Assembly (NCBI GenBank): GCA_964371715.1
Contig: CAYJNO010000002.1
Coordinates: 1 to 64,000 of the forward strand
Reading direction: 5' to 3'
DNA length: 64,000 bases
Origin: CAYJNO01 sp964371715
GTDB lineage: Bacteria > Bacillota_I > Bacilli_A > Erysipelotrichales > Erysipelotrichaceae
The translations under genes were made by a program, and so were the position numbers. Below the pieces are notes generated by a model. It searched no databases, had not been told where the DNA came from, and worked only from the letters and a program-made list of their open reading frames with translations. This document shows positions 56,261 through 64,000 of the stretch, one piece after another (within the stretch, counting starts at the first letter, position 1; each line of letters starts with the position of its first letter).

Positions 56261-57125
56261 TACAATTCATTAGTTCTAAGATGCGATTTAATTCAGCTGT
56301 ATCACTATATTCAATAGTAATTTTAGATTTTCCAATCTCTACTTTAGTTTGCAGATATTTTTTCATTAAATCTTCAGCATAGACCAACTTTCTATCTTTT
56401 TCTACTACTTTTAGAGGCTTATCTTCAGTATGTTTAAATTCTTTGATTAATTTTTCTACTTCTCTTACTGATAATTCTTTTTCAATGGCTATCATGGCAA
56501 TATCATACATATCATTTTCATCTTCTAATGATAATAATGGTCTTACATGTCCCATTTGTAGTCTTTCTTGTTGTACTAATTCTTGTATAGATACTGGTAA
56601 TTTTAATAGTCTTAATGTATTTGTTACATGCGTTCTACTTTTACCAATTCGTGTCGCTAATTCCTCTTGTGTATAGTTTAAATTATTTATTAATTTTTGA
56701 AATGCTACTGCTTCTTCAATAATTGATAAATCTTCACGTTGGATATTTTCTAAAATTGAAATCTCCATCATTTGAGTTTCATCAAACTCAATAATAATTG
56801 CTGGAATTTTTTCTAATTTAGCCTTTTTAGAAGCTCTTAAACGTCTTTCACCTGCTACTAGTTCATAACCATGTTGTTTAGATTTGCGAACTAATATTGG
56901 TTGAAAAACACCATGCAATTTAATTGAATCTGCTAATTCATTTATTTTTTCTTGATTGAAAACTTTACGTGGTTGATATGGATTTGGTCTTACATCTTCA
57001 ACATTTATTTCAATCTTACTATTTACATATTCTGTATTACGTCCTGATTGAATATCTTCTAAAGCTTCTTCTAAACCTTCACCAAATAAAGAGCTTAAGC
57101 CCTTTTGTAGTTTTGTATTTGCCAT
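56244..57125 (-). CDS. parB: Chromosome-partitioning protein ParB (Spo0J)
   Basis: A 293-aa CTP-dependent DNA clamp that loads at parS. The N-terminal ParB/Srx domain shows VRPNPYQPRKVFNQ and GERRLRASKKA; the HTH is TQEELATRIGKSRTHVTNTLRLLKL, quoted in part, with the Arg after GKS and LQMGHVRPLLSL that mark Spo0J rather than Noc specificity. The N-terminus GLSSLFGEGLEEAL carries the short basic/hydrophobic leader that stimulates ParA. It follows parA by 2 bases. Confidence 0.92.
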   Translation of the reverse strand: MANTKLQKGLSSLFGEGLEEALEDIQSGRNTEYVNSKIEINVEDVRPNPYQPRKVFNQEKINELADSIKLHGVFQPILVRKSKQHGYELVAGERRLRASKKAKLEKIPAIIIEFDETQMMEISILENIQREDLSIIEEAVAFQKLINNLNYTQEELATRIGKSRTHVTNTLRLLKLPVSIQELVQQERLQMGHVRPLLSLEDENDMYDIAMIAIEKELSVREVEKLIKEFKHTEDKPLKVVEKDRKLVYAEDLMKKYLQTKVEIGKSKITIEYSDTAELNRILELMNCIEKEQ

Positions 57126-57127
57126 AT

Positions 57128-57901
57128 TTAACCTCTACTATTATAGTTTAATACTTCTTTTGCTAAAGAAGCATAGCTTTTAGCTCCAATAGAATGCATA
57201 TCATATTCAAATATTGATTTTGAAGCTGAAGGAGCTTCTGATAATTTTACATTTCTTGGAATATATGTCTTATATACTCTTTCTTTAAAATATTTTCTAA
57301 CTTCTTGTTGTACTTCTATTGATAACTTTGTTCTTGAATCAAACATCGTTAATAGTACACCTTCGATAATTAAACGCTTATTAAATAATCTTTGTACAAG
57401 CCTAATTGTTGATAATAATTGTGTTAAACCTTCTAATGCATAGTATTCACACTGTACAGGTATTAACACTGAATCAGCAGCTGTTAAAGCATTAGTATTT
57501 AATAAACCAAGTGATGGTGGACAATCAATAATTATAAAATCATATTTATCTTTAATTAAGTCTAATTTATTTTTTAATAATAATTCACGACCTACTTTAT
57601 ATTCTACCATCTCTAAATCTGCACCAGCTAAACTTGTATTTGCAGGTACGATATCAAGTGGTGGTCTTTTTAAGCTTATTTTCACATCATCAACAGTTTT
57701 TTCTTGTAATAATAAATCATAAACTGAATTATTACGACTTTTCTCTTTAACTCCTAACCCTTGTGTTGTATTACCTTGTGGATCAAAATCTACTAATAAT
57801 ACTTTTTGCTTTAAATAAGCTAATCCTGCTGCTAAGTTCAAACTTGTAGTTGTTTTACCAACTCCACCTTTTTGATTAGCTATTGCAATGATTTTTCCCA
57901 T
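57128..57901 (-). CDS. parA: ParA/Soj chromosome-partitioning ATPase
   Basis: A 257-aa Walker-type ATPase. MGKIIAIANQKGGVGKTTTSLNLA has the deviant Walker A (quoted KGGVGKTT), LLVDFDPQGNTTQGLG follows, and IIIDCPPSLGLLN is Walker B. With ParB it moves origins and regulates DnaA. The ATG at 57901, 4 bases after the noc stop, is preferred to one 21 bases upstream within noc. Confidence 0.94.
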   Translation of the reverse strand: MGKIIAIANQKGGVGKTTTSLNLAAGLAYLKQKVLLVDFDPQGNTTQGLGVKEKSRNNSVYDLLLQEKTVDDVKISLKRPPLDIVPANTSLAGADLEMVEYKVGRELLLKNKLDLIKDKYDFIIIDCPPSLGLLNTNALTAADSVLIPVQCEYYALEGLTQLLSTIRLVQRLFNKRLIIEGVLLTMFDSRTKLSIEVQQEVRKYFKERVYKTYIPRNVKLSEAPSASKSIFEYDMHSIGAKSYASLAKEVLNYNSRG

Positions 57902-57905
57902 AAGT

Positions 57906-58670
57906 TTATCCTTCCTTAGCAAATTTAATAATAACTAAAACTTCTTTATCTGTTTCTTCTATTTCAAAAGTACTTTCAATTCCTGATTTAGCACATATTT
58001 CTCTTGCATGCTTTAATGTATTTATCCCAATTTTAATATTTTTTGAGAAGACTTTATCTTCTTTTACTTTTTTCTTAGGGAACTTAATATCTTCTATTAA
58101 TTTTTCTGTTTGCGCTACATTTAATTTTTTTTCTACTACTTGTTTTACAACTTTGTCCATTTGTTCAGCTTTAATTCCTAGTAAAGCACGTCCATGTCTT
58201 TCAGTTAGTACTTTTTCACTAACTAATTGTTGTACTGTATCTGGTAATGATAATAATCTAATTTTATTGGCAATCGCCGATTGCGATTTACCCATTTGTT
58301 TAGCTAAATCTGATTGTGTAATATTTGTTTCTTCCATTAACTTTACATAAGCTATCGCTTCTTCAATGGCACTTAAATCTGATCTTTGAATATTTTCTAC
58401 TAAAGCCATATGTGCACTTTCTACATCACTTGCTTCTAAGACAATACAAGGAACTTTTTCATGATGTAGCATTGAACATGCTCTAAATCTTCTTTCACCA
58501 GCTATTATTTCAAACCCACTGTCTCTAGGTCTTACTACTATCGGTTGAATTAAACCATTAGTCATGATTGATTCAGCAAGTTCTACTAAATCCTTGTTAT
58601 CAAAATTAATTCGTGGTTGATGTTTATTTGGAATAATTTTACTAACTTCAATATACTGTACATTTTCCAT
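57906..58670 (-). CDS. noc: Nucleoid occlusion protein Noc (ParB paralogue)
   Basis: A 254-aa ParB-like protein. It has ISKIIPNKHQPRINF-type N-terminal strands, GERRFRACSML and the HTH segment TQSDLAKQMGKSQSAIANKI; the Gln after GKS, Lys in IANK and LTERHGRALLGI follow Noc of B. subtilis (GKGQSTIANK, ITERHARAL) rather than Spo0J. It would bind Noc sites and keep division away from the nucleoid. An in-frame TAG lies two codons before the ATG, so the N-terminus is fixed at MENVQYIEVSK, with no membrane-targeting amphipathic helix like that of B. subtilis Noc. Confidence 0.82.
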   Translation of the reverse strand: MENVQYIEVSKIIPNKHQPRINFDNKDLVELAESIMTNGLIQPIVVRPRDSGFEIIAGERRFRACSMLHHEKVPCIVLEASDVESAHMALVENIQRSDLSAIEEAIAYVKLMEETNITQSDLAKQMGKSQSAIANKIRLLSLPDTVQQLVSEKVLTERHGRALLGIKAEQMDKVVKQVVEKKLNVAQTEKLIEDIKFPKKKVKEDKVFSKNIKIGINTLKHAREICAKSGIESTFEIEETDKEVLVIIKFAKEG

Positions 58671-58686
58671 CTTCTATGGCTCCTCC

Positions 58687-59382
58687 TTATAATGGTGATT
58701 TTTTTATTTTACTATAGTGTCTTGGATACTTCTTATCTGTTTTCTTTATTTTCTTTAAGTATAAATTTACTCTTGTTGAATCATTAACATCTAATTGTTC
58801 TGATTTTTCAAGTTCGCATCCTAATAATTTTATTGCTTTTTTCGCATTTTCGAATTCTTCATATCCTGCTTTACCTTTTAAAGATATAAAATATCCATTA
58901 ACTTTAACTAATGGTATACAAAGCTCTGATAGCATATTTAAATTCGCAACTGCGCGAGCTGTTACTATATCAAATGTTTCACGATGAAACTTAACATAAT
59001 CTTCAGCTCTTTCGTTTTCTATTGTAACATTTTTAAGGTCTAATTGCTCTACTAATTTGTTTAAAAAAACACAACGTTTATTCAATGGTTCAATGATTGT
59101 TACAGTTAAATCTTCAAATACTATTTTTAAAGGTATTGAAGGAAAGCCAGCACCTGCACCAACATCAGCAATTTTTCCACTTATTCCATCTTTTAGAAAT
59201 GGTAAAATTGAGTCATAGAAATGTTTTTCTATAACTTCTTCATATTCATCGATTGCTGTCAAATTTATTTTTTGATTATATTCCTTTAATAGTTTTGCAT
59301 AACTATCAAACTGCATTAATTGTTTATCACTTAATTCTATATTAAACTTTAAACATTCTTCTTTTAATTCATTTAAGTTCAT
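58687..59382 (-). CDS. rsmG: 16S rRNA (guanine-527-N7)-methyltransferase RsmG
   Basis: A 231-aa SAM-dependent methyltransferase (formerly GidB). SAM motif IADVGAGAGFPSIPLKIVF near residue 68 and the family signature DIVTARAVANLNMLSELCIPLVK (quoted to its core TARAVA) identify it. The N-terminus KLLKEYNQKINLTAI is typical. It methylates G527 of 16S rRNA; loss confers low-level streptomycin resistance. Position next to noc-parA-parB matches many Firmicutes near oriC. Confidence 0.94.
   Translation of the reverse strand: MNLNELKEECLKFNIELSDKQLMQFDSYAKLLKEYNQKINLTAIDEYEEVIEKHFYDSILPFLKDGISGKIADVGAGAGFPSIPLKIVFEDLTVTIIEPLNKRCVFLNKLVEQLDLKNVTIENERAEDYVKFHRETFDIVTARAVANLNMLSELCIPLVKVNGYFISLKGKAGYEEFENAKKAIKLLGCELEKSEQLDVNDSTRVNLYLKKIKKTDKKYPRHYSKIKKSPL
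58975..58992. promoter_or_regulatory. parS-like sequence inside rsmG
   Basis: TGTTTCACGATGAAACTT resembles the parS consensus TGTTTCACGTGAAACA, but has an extra base at the centre and a changed end. It lies within the par region, where parS sites are expected. Functional binding is uncertain. Confidence 0.3.
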
Positions 59383-59392
59383 TTCCTACTCC

Positions 59393-60094
59393 TTAAAATA
59401 TTAATAAATAGATAACTGGTATTATTAGTGCTGGTATTAGATTTGCAGTTTTAATATCACACATCTTTAATTGATTCATTCCAATTGTTAGAATGATCGC
59501 ATAACCAACTAGATTTATAGCACCCATCATTTCTACTGTAATTACATCTGCCAATAGATTTGCTAATAAAGCAAAAAAGCCTTGATATAATAACACACTT
59601 ATACTAGAAAATAAAACCCCTACACCTAATGCACTAGCCAAAACAAGACTGCATACTCCATCTAACACACTTTTTACTAAGAGTATATCTATGTTATTAT
59701 CTAGGACATTTGCAAATGGTCCAAATACTGCCATTGCTCCTGCACAAAAGATAATAGAGGCACTTACATATCCCTTTGCAAAATTTCCTAGGTTATATTT
59801 TGTCTCAAACATTAGCCCTAAATTATTGATTTTACTATCTATTTTCAATACTTCTCCAATAACCATACCTAATGCTAGGGAAATAATTAATAATAGTTCA
59901 TTTGAACTTATTAGCAACTCTTTACTTGGATTAACACTATTTGTAATTAAACCAATAATTGCTATTGAAAACACTGCAAGTCCAATAGCTTTAAGCATTG
60001 CTTCTTCTATCTCTTTATTTATTCCTCTTTTAATTAAAAGACCAATTAAAGAACCTATTATAATTGTAACTGTATTTATTATTGTTCCACTCAT
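59393..60094 (-). CDS. DUF554 family membrane protein
   Basis: A 233-aa integral membrane protein with about seven hydrophobic segments and the DUF554 (YdfK/YqgA) marks GTIINTVTIIIGSLIGLLI, quoted in part, and FCAGAMAVFGPFANVL near residue 115. Function unknown; proposed as a transporter. It lies 10 bases before rsmG and appears to head this operon, divergent from the second pilin gene. Confidence 0.88.
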   Translation of the reverse strand: MSGTIINTVTIIIGSLIGLLIKRGINKEIEEAMLKAIGLAVFSIAIIGLITNSVNPSKELLISSNELLLIISLALGMVIGEVLKIDSKINNLGLMFETKYNLGNFAKGYVSASIIFCAGAMAVFGPFANVLDNNIDILLVKSVLDGVCSLVLASALGVGVLFSSISVLLYQGFFALLANLLADVITVEMMGAINLVGYAIILTIGMNQLKMCDIKTANLIPALIIPVIYLLIF

Positions 60095-60207
60095 TTGTTT
60101 CCCTCATTTATCTTTTATGTTATTTAATTTTATCATTTTTTTACATAAATATATATAGTTAAATCTTACAATAAATGTTACAATTGTTTACAGACGGGGT
60201 AGAAATT

Positions 60208-60806
60208 ATGAATAATAATAATAAAGGTTTTCATTAATTGAATTAATAGTTGTTATTGCAATAATTGCTGTACTTGCTGTTGTATTAGCACCACAGTACA
60301 TCCAATATGTTGAAAGAGGAAGAGAATCAAATGATTTACAAGTTGCGACAAGTGTCTTAGATGCTGCAAAACTTGTCATCGCTGACCCAAATAACGATAT
60401 ACCTTCAGGATATATTATTGAAGTATTATGGTGTTCTGGCCAAATTGCTGAAGATAAAGGTTATGATGGTGTTGTTTTAGCTAGGTCTACTGGTAGAGTA
60501 TCCGTTATATCACAAAATTTAACAGCAAATAATGTTCAACCAATGACTGATCCAGCAACATTAAATCGTTTTTCATTGGCATTATTTAATATCTTAAATA
60601 CTGAACCTGATTCAACATATGGTGTACCTGTACCAGGAGGTTTTGTTTCATTTTTAGAAAAACCACAATTTGAACTAGCAAGTGAAGCAGTATTTGCTTT
60701 TCATATCAATACAACAACAGGTGAAACAGCTTTAGCTCGCTGGACTGCTGATGGTGATGTAAATGAATGGTTAGACTTAGGAATGCAAATAACTCCAGCT
60801 CCTTAA
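60208..60806 (+). pseudogene. Type IV pilin-like gene with one-base frameshift
   Basis: A second prepilin. ATG at 60208 reads MNNNNKGF then meets TAA at 60235. One base back, the frame continues without a stop to 60806 as SLIELIVVIAIIAVLAVVLA, APQYIQYVERGRES and a full pilin head ending MQITPAP. Thus GF|SLIEL, a perfect prepilin site, would be restored by one more T in GGTTTTCA (60226-60233). About 200 residues when corrected. The first 40 residues match the pilin at 22420 closely and the C-terminus shares FH-NT-TGE--LA and the final AP. It has an upstream region, terminator and intact head, so decay is recent, or the shift is phase variation, recoding or a sequence error. Confidence 0.85.
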
Positions 60807-60839
60807 AAAGCAAAAGAATTTTACTATTTTTTGCTTTTT
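60805..60839 (+). terminator. Terminator of the second pilin gene
   Basis: Stem AAAAAGCAAAA/TTTTGCTTTTT with a 13-base loop and trailing T, starting at the pilin stop codon. Confidence 0.7.
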
Positions 60840-60969
60840 TATATCATTTTTACTACCATTATTGTATTAAGTTGTTTTTTTACACAATAAATTCATGACA
60901 GTTGTCTTTTATTTTTCCTTGAAATCGTACCTTTGATTAGTTATAATGTTTCTTGCTAGGAGATTTATA

Positions 60970-61272
60970 ATGCAAGATTCAACGATACATAAGTTATTAA
61001 CAAACTTTGTTCAGTTATTAATCTTGGACCAAGCTAATCAAAGTGTAGTTAGTTCAAGACAAATTTCTAAACATCTAAAAAAACAAGGTTATAGTGTACC
61101 TTCAAAAAACCTAACTCAACAGTTTCATTTTCTAGAAAAGAACGAACTTATCACTTTAACAACTAAAGACAGTGAAATTAAATCAAAAGATTACAATATT
61201 ACTGCTAAAGGTTTAATTATTCTAGGTGAAGCTAAAGCTTATGCAAAGTTAATTTCATCAGAGTTAAATTAA
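60970..61272 (+). CDS. Small winged-helix-like protein, unknown
   Basis: A 100-aa protein of helix-rich start (MQDSTIHKLLTNFVQLLILDQ), then SSRQISKHLKKQGYSVPSKNLTQQFHFLEKNELITLTT and a TAKGLIILGEAKAYAKL tail. The layout, helix-helix-recognition helix with a wing, resembles PadR/MarR-like DNA-binding folds, but no family match is certain. TAGGAG lies before the ATG at 60970. It is followed by the formate/nitrite transporter after 103 bases, which it might regulate. Confidence 0.6.
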   Translation: MQDSTIHKLLTNFVQLLILDQANQSVVSSRQISKHLKKQGYSVPSKNLTQQFHFLEKNELITLTTKDSEIKSKDYNITAKGLIILGEAKAYAKLISSELN

Positions 61273-61375
61273 TTTGCCATTTCACATCATTTTGACTAAT
61301 TTTTTCTAGATTACTATTGTATTCTTATACAATATATGTTTAAATAATTTAGTTAATTATATGAGGTGAATTTAA

Positions 61376-62209
61376 ATGGATAACAAACACTATTTACCAG
61401 ATCAAATCTATTCAATGATTACTGAATCTGGCTATAAAAAAGCAACAACCCCTTTAAAGAAGCAAATTATTAAAGGAATCATCGCCGGTATGTGTATCGC
61501 ATTAGCTGCAGCATCAACTTGTGTTGCAATTCATAGTATTGAAGATTATGGAGTAGCAAAACTTGTAGCAGGTGTAACATTCCCAGTTGGGTTAATGTTA
61601 ATTATCTTCTCAGGAGCAGAACTATTTACTAGCGATTGTCTAATCGCTCTAAACTTAAAAGATAACAAAGTAAAATTATGGCATTTTGTTAAGACACTAT
61701 TTGTAGTATTCTTTTCAAACTTTATAGGTGCAGCATTTATTGCTTACTTATTCTATAGTTCAGGACAACTTGGTATGTCTTATAATGGCTTAGCACAATT
61801 TTCAATAAATATTGCTAATTCAAAATTAAATTTAGATTTCTATCAAGCCTTTACATCAGGTATTATCTGTAATATATTAGTTTGTTTAGCTGTAATCGCA
61901 TTTACAGCTGCAAAAGATGTTACTGGAAAAATATGGGCCACATTTTTCCCAATTATGGCCTTTGCAATTACTGGTGTAGAACACTGTGTCGCTAATATGT
62001 ACTACTTAAGCGTGGCATTTCTAGCTTCTTTAAATCCTGTTTATGCTGAAGGTATAGACGTTTCAAATATAACTATTAGTAATATCTTTGTAAACAATTT
62101 ATTACCAGTTACATTAGGTAACATTGTTGGTGGTTTACTAATGGGTGTTCTAATGTATTTCTCAATGAGAAATGCTTCGTCAATTAATACTATTTCAAGC
62201 ATTAAATAG
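61376..62209 (+). CDS. Formate/nitrite transporter family protein
   Basis: A 277-aa channel of the FocA/NirC family with six hydrophobic helices. Marks are SGAELFTSDCLIALNLK near residue 82 and the central GVEHCVANMYYLS near 203, whose His is the gating and proton-relay residue of the family. It moves formate, nitrite or hydrosulfide as monovalent anions, here most likely formate from fermentation. GAGGTGAA precedes the ATG. No pyruvate formate-lyase gene is nearby. Confidence 0.88.
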   Translation: MDNKHYLPDQIYSMITESGYKKATTPLKKQIIKGIIAGMCIALAAASTCVAIHSIEDYGVAKLVAGVTFPVGLMLIIFSGAELFTSDCLIALNLKDNKVKLWHFVKTLFVVFFSNFIGAAFIAYLFYSSGQLGMSYNGLAQFSINIANSKLNLDFYQAFTSGIICNILVCLAVIAFTAAKDVTGKIWATFFPIMAFAITGVEHCVANMYYLSVAFLASLNPVYAEGIDVSNITISNIFVNNLLPVTLGNIVGGLLMGVLMYFSMRNASSINTISSIK

Positions 62210-62266
62210 TGATTTATATTATTATCCAGACCAATTTGCCGTTTATATTCCAGTATAAATGGCTAT

Positions 62267-62316
62267 AAAAAAAGAGTAACTAGAGGATTTCCCCCCTCTA
62301 TTGTTACTCTTTTTTT
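62267..62316. terminator. Bidirectional terminator
   Basis: Outer stem AAAAAAAGAGTAAC (62267-62280) with its complement (62303-62316), inner stem TAGAGG/CCTCTA around a C-run. It ends both the formate transporter (+) and the GH13 gene (-). Confidence 0.85.
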
Positions 62317-64000
62317 AGTTTAATAATTACTACTCCATTTGGTAATAATATACTATTACTAAGTTTATTTGAAAATAAAACTTCTTCATTGTCAATTATT
62401 ATTTCTTCATTAGATGCATTAATTATTACCCTTATACTATTGTCTTTTATATAGTCAATTACTCTTTCATTATAATTATAATTAAAACTAATTTTTAATG
62501 ACCTTAAAGCTTTATGCTCTTTTCTCAGTTGTATTAACTGTTTAAAGTTATTTATAGTAGAAGCGTAATTACCTTTGTCAATTTTATTCCAAGGCATACA
62601 TGCTCGACAACCTGGATCAAATCCTCCATCTAACATAATTTCTGTTCCATAGTATAAACTTATACTTCCACACATTGTGAACAATAATATCATTTGTTGA
62701 TAAAAGATATCTGCATTTTGATTTACACGATGAAATAAGCGGTCTGTGTCATGGGAATCTAACATATTAAATAAAGCTTTATTAGTTTGTGTCATATACC
62801 TTTGATAACAATTATTTACTTGATATTCAAAATCTTTATTTATTAAATTTTTATTAAACCAAAACTCATTAATAGTTGTTGTTAGTGGATAGTTCATAAC
62901 TGAATCAAACTCATCACCTCTTAACCAATTAATTGAATCATGCCATATTTCTCCAAGAATATAGATATCAGGATTTATAGCTTTGCATCTTTTATGTATC
63001 TCTTTACAAAGCATATGACTAATCTCATTAGCAACATCTATTCTCCATCCATCAATATTATATTCTTTAATCCAAAACTCACATATCTTGATAATATAAT
63101 TAATTACTTCAGGATTATTTGTATTTAATTTAGGCATATTTGCATAAAATGCAAAACTATAGAATTCTAAATCTCTAGTATGATATTTATTTACATCAAA
63201 AGGCCAATCATTAACCATAAACCAATCATAGTAAACTGAATTTTTACCATTTTTAATAACATCTTGCCAATATGGGAACTCTTCTCCAACATGGTTAAAA
63301 ACACCATCTAGCATAACTTTAATATTTCTTCGATGACACTCTGCTACTAATTCTTTAAACTTATCTTTATTACCAAATACTGGGTCTATATCAAAATAGT
63401 TTATCGTATCATATTTATGTGTTGAAGTTGCTGTAAAAATTGGGTTTAAATAAATACCTGTTATCCCTAAGTCTTCTAAATAATCCAAGCGATTTATGAT
63501 ACCTTGTAAATCTCCACCATATTTATCTTCATTTTTAGGCTTACGACTATCCCATTTTAAAGAATCAAGATTAATAGTTTTATCACCACGGTTAAAACGG
63601 TCAGGAAATATTTGATACCAAACAGCATTTTTAACCCAATCTGGTGTTTTTTTCACATCTATTGGATTTAACCATGGCATTGTAAAACATTGTAAGCTTT
63701 TAAATGTAGTATCTAATTCAACTTGTGTCATAAAGCCATCTTCAAAGTAATAATGTACTTCATTATGGCTATGTAATTCAAAGTAGTACTTTACTCTTTT
63801 ATATGGGGGCTTAACTCTAATTACCCATATTTTATGATATTTAAGTTTATATTGTTCAACGATTTCAACTCTTATTGAAGTCCATTTTTCATTACCACCT
63901 AAGATACCATTTTCAAAAGGATCTCCATGATGAAAAAAGATTCTTTCTACATCATAATCTGTTTTTATTTTTACTTCAATTATATTTTCATCAATGGCAT
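62304..64000 (-). CDS. Neopullulanase/maltogenic amylase-type GH13 enzyme, 5' end outside window
   Basis: The reading frame stays open from 63998 to the window edge, so the ATG at 63731 is internal and the gene is cut off at 64000; 564 codons are visible. The extra N-terminal part (for example VERIFFHHGDPFENG, KPPYKRVKYYFEL) fits the CBM34/N domain of neopullulanases. The GH13 catalytic domain follows with WYQIFPDRF, DGVFNHVG (region I), GWRIDVANE with the nucleophile Asp (II), ILGEIWHD with the acid/base Glu (III) and MLDSHDTDR (IV). It would hydrolyse cyclodextrin, pullulan or maltodextrin in the cytoplasm; no signal peptide can be judged because the true start is not in view. Confidence 0.88.
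   Translation of the reverse strand, partial: AIDENIIEVKIKTDYDVERIFFHHGDPFENGILGGNEKWTSIRVEIVEQYKLKYHKIWVIRVKPPYKRVKYYFELHSHNEVHYYFEDGFMTQVELDTTFKSLQCFTMPWLNPIDVKKTPDWVKNAVWYQIFPDRFNRGDKTINLDSLKWDSRKPKNEDKYGGDLQGIINRLDYLEDLGITGIYLNPIFTATSTHKYDTINYFDIDPVFGNKDKFKELVAECHRRNIKVMLDGVFNHVGEEFPYWQDVIKNGKNSVYYDWFMVNDWPFDVNKYHTRDLEFYSFAFYANMPKLNTNNPEVINYIIKICEFWIKEYNIDGWRIDVANEISHMLCKEIHKRCKAINPDIYILGEIWHDSINWLRGDEFDSVMNYPLTTTINEFWFNKNLINKDFEYQVNNCYQRYMTQTNKALFNMLDSHDTDRLFHRVNQNADIFYQQMILLFTMCGSISLYYGTEIMLDGGFDPGCRACMPWNKIDKGNYASTINNFKQLIQLRKEHKALRSLKISFNYNYNERVIDYIKDNSIRVIINASNEEIIIDNEEVLFSNKLSNSILLPNGVVIIKLKKE

Noticed and set aside
57906..58670. Reading this gene as a second ParB rather than Noc
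   Set aside because: HTH residues (GKSQSAIANK, LTERHGRAL) follow Noc, and the gene lies between rsmG and parA as noc does in other Firmicutes.
60543..60806. An 87-codon gene starting at 60543
   Set aside because: It is the C-terminal part of the frameshifted pilin; the frame is open from 60225 with full pilin similarity.
1..64000. CRISPR array, tRNA, rRNA, prophage or toxin-antitoxin loci
   Set aside because: No regularly spaced repeats, no recognisable tRNA or rRNA segment, no integrase, capsid or transposase; the small HTH genes have other clear contexts.

Overview
The window is a strongly AT-rich stretch of bacterial chromosome, densely coded with AAGGAG-type ribosome binding sites and standard stop codons (TGA ends the gatA-like gene at 2620-2622 and the pilin gene at 23008-23010). 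Gene content points to a walled low-GC Bacillota: a class A penicillin-binding protein, an LTA-synthase-family enzyme, a sortase-type anchored surface enzyme, and the rsmG-noc-parA-parB cluster typical of the replication-origin side of the chromosome. A mucin-type O-glycan enzyme (GH101), several PTS systems, formate-family and AbgT transporters suggest a gut commensal, perhaps of the Erysipelotrichia; this placement is inference. A 100-N gap at 54028-54127, flanked by the same 55 bp on both sides, shows this is a short-read scaffold.

Layout. 104-7365 (+): sugar or polyol operon with a PRD-type activator, galactitol-type PTS IIA/IIB/IIC, a class II aldolase, separate DhaK- and DhaL-like kinase subunits and a HAD phosphatase. 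7422-8824: divergent MerR regulator and GNAT acetyltransferase sharing a MerR-type promoter. 8848-11798 (-): PadR regulator, HAAS-type membrane protein, DUF4097-like surface protein and two tandem lipoproteins. 11906-15015 (-): XRE regulator, DUF3169-like membrane protein and a NatAB-type ABC exporter. 15460-19190 (-): cellobiose-type PTS with GH1 phospho-beta-glucosidase and DUF3284-like protein, divergent from a GntR/UTRA regulator (19334-20029). 20062-22032 (-): DUF5107/TPR protein. 22420-23010 (+): orphan type IV pilin-like protein. 23153-24664 (-): AbgT transporter. 24770-28229 (-): LTA-synthase-family protein, GtrA flippase and GT2 glycosyltransferase. 28390-30813 (+): PBP1A. 30857-34489 (-): 1210-aa secreted multidomain protein. 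34700-37980: three uncharacterised membrane proteins. 38015-45890: two MATE exporters (one with MarR), an AlbA_2/RecG-like protein, an Ord-like amine dehydrogenase, an unknown membrane protein and a GNAT enzyme. 45939-54936 (-): a lipoprotein and the very large GH101 protein. 55484-60094 (-): amidase, ParB, ParA, Noc, RsmG, DUF554. 60208-62209 (+): a second pilin with a one-base frameshift, a small winged-helix-like protein and a formate/nitrite transporter. 62304-64000 (-): a neopullulanase-type GH13 enzyme that runs off the window.

Themes. Host- or diet-derived sugars are handled by GH101 at the surface, by two PTS operons, GH1 and GH13 enzymes. Envelope assembly is represented by PBP1A, the LTA module, the amidase encoded in the par operon, and several surface proteins. 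Local regulators sit next to their targets with clear palindromic operators (MerR, XRE, GntR, MarR). No rRNA, tRNA, CRISPR array, transposase or prophage gene was seen. The most unusual points are the frameshifted pilin, the variant DhaK/DhaL kinase operon, the collapsed repeat in GH101, a Noc protein without room for a membrane-binding helix, and the set of family-less membrane and surface proteins.
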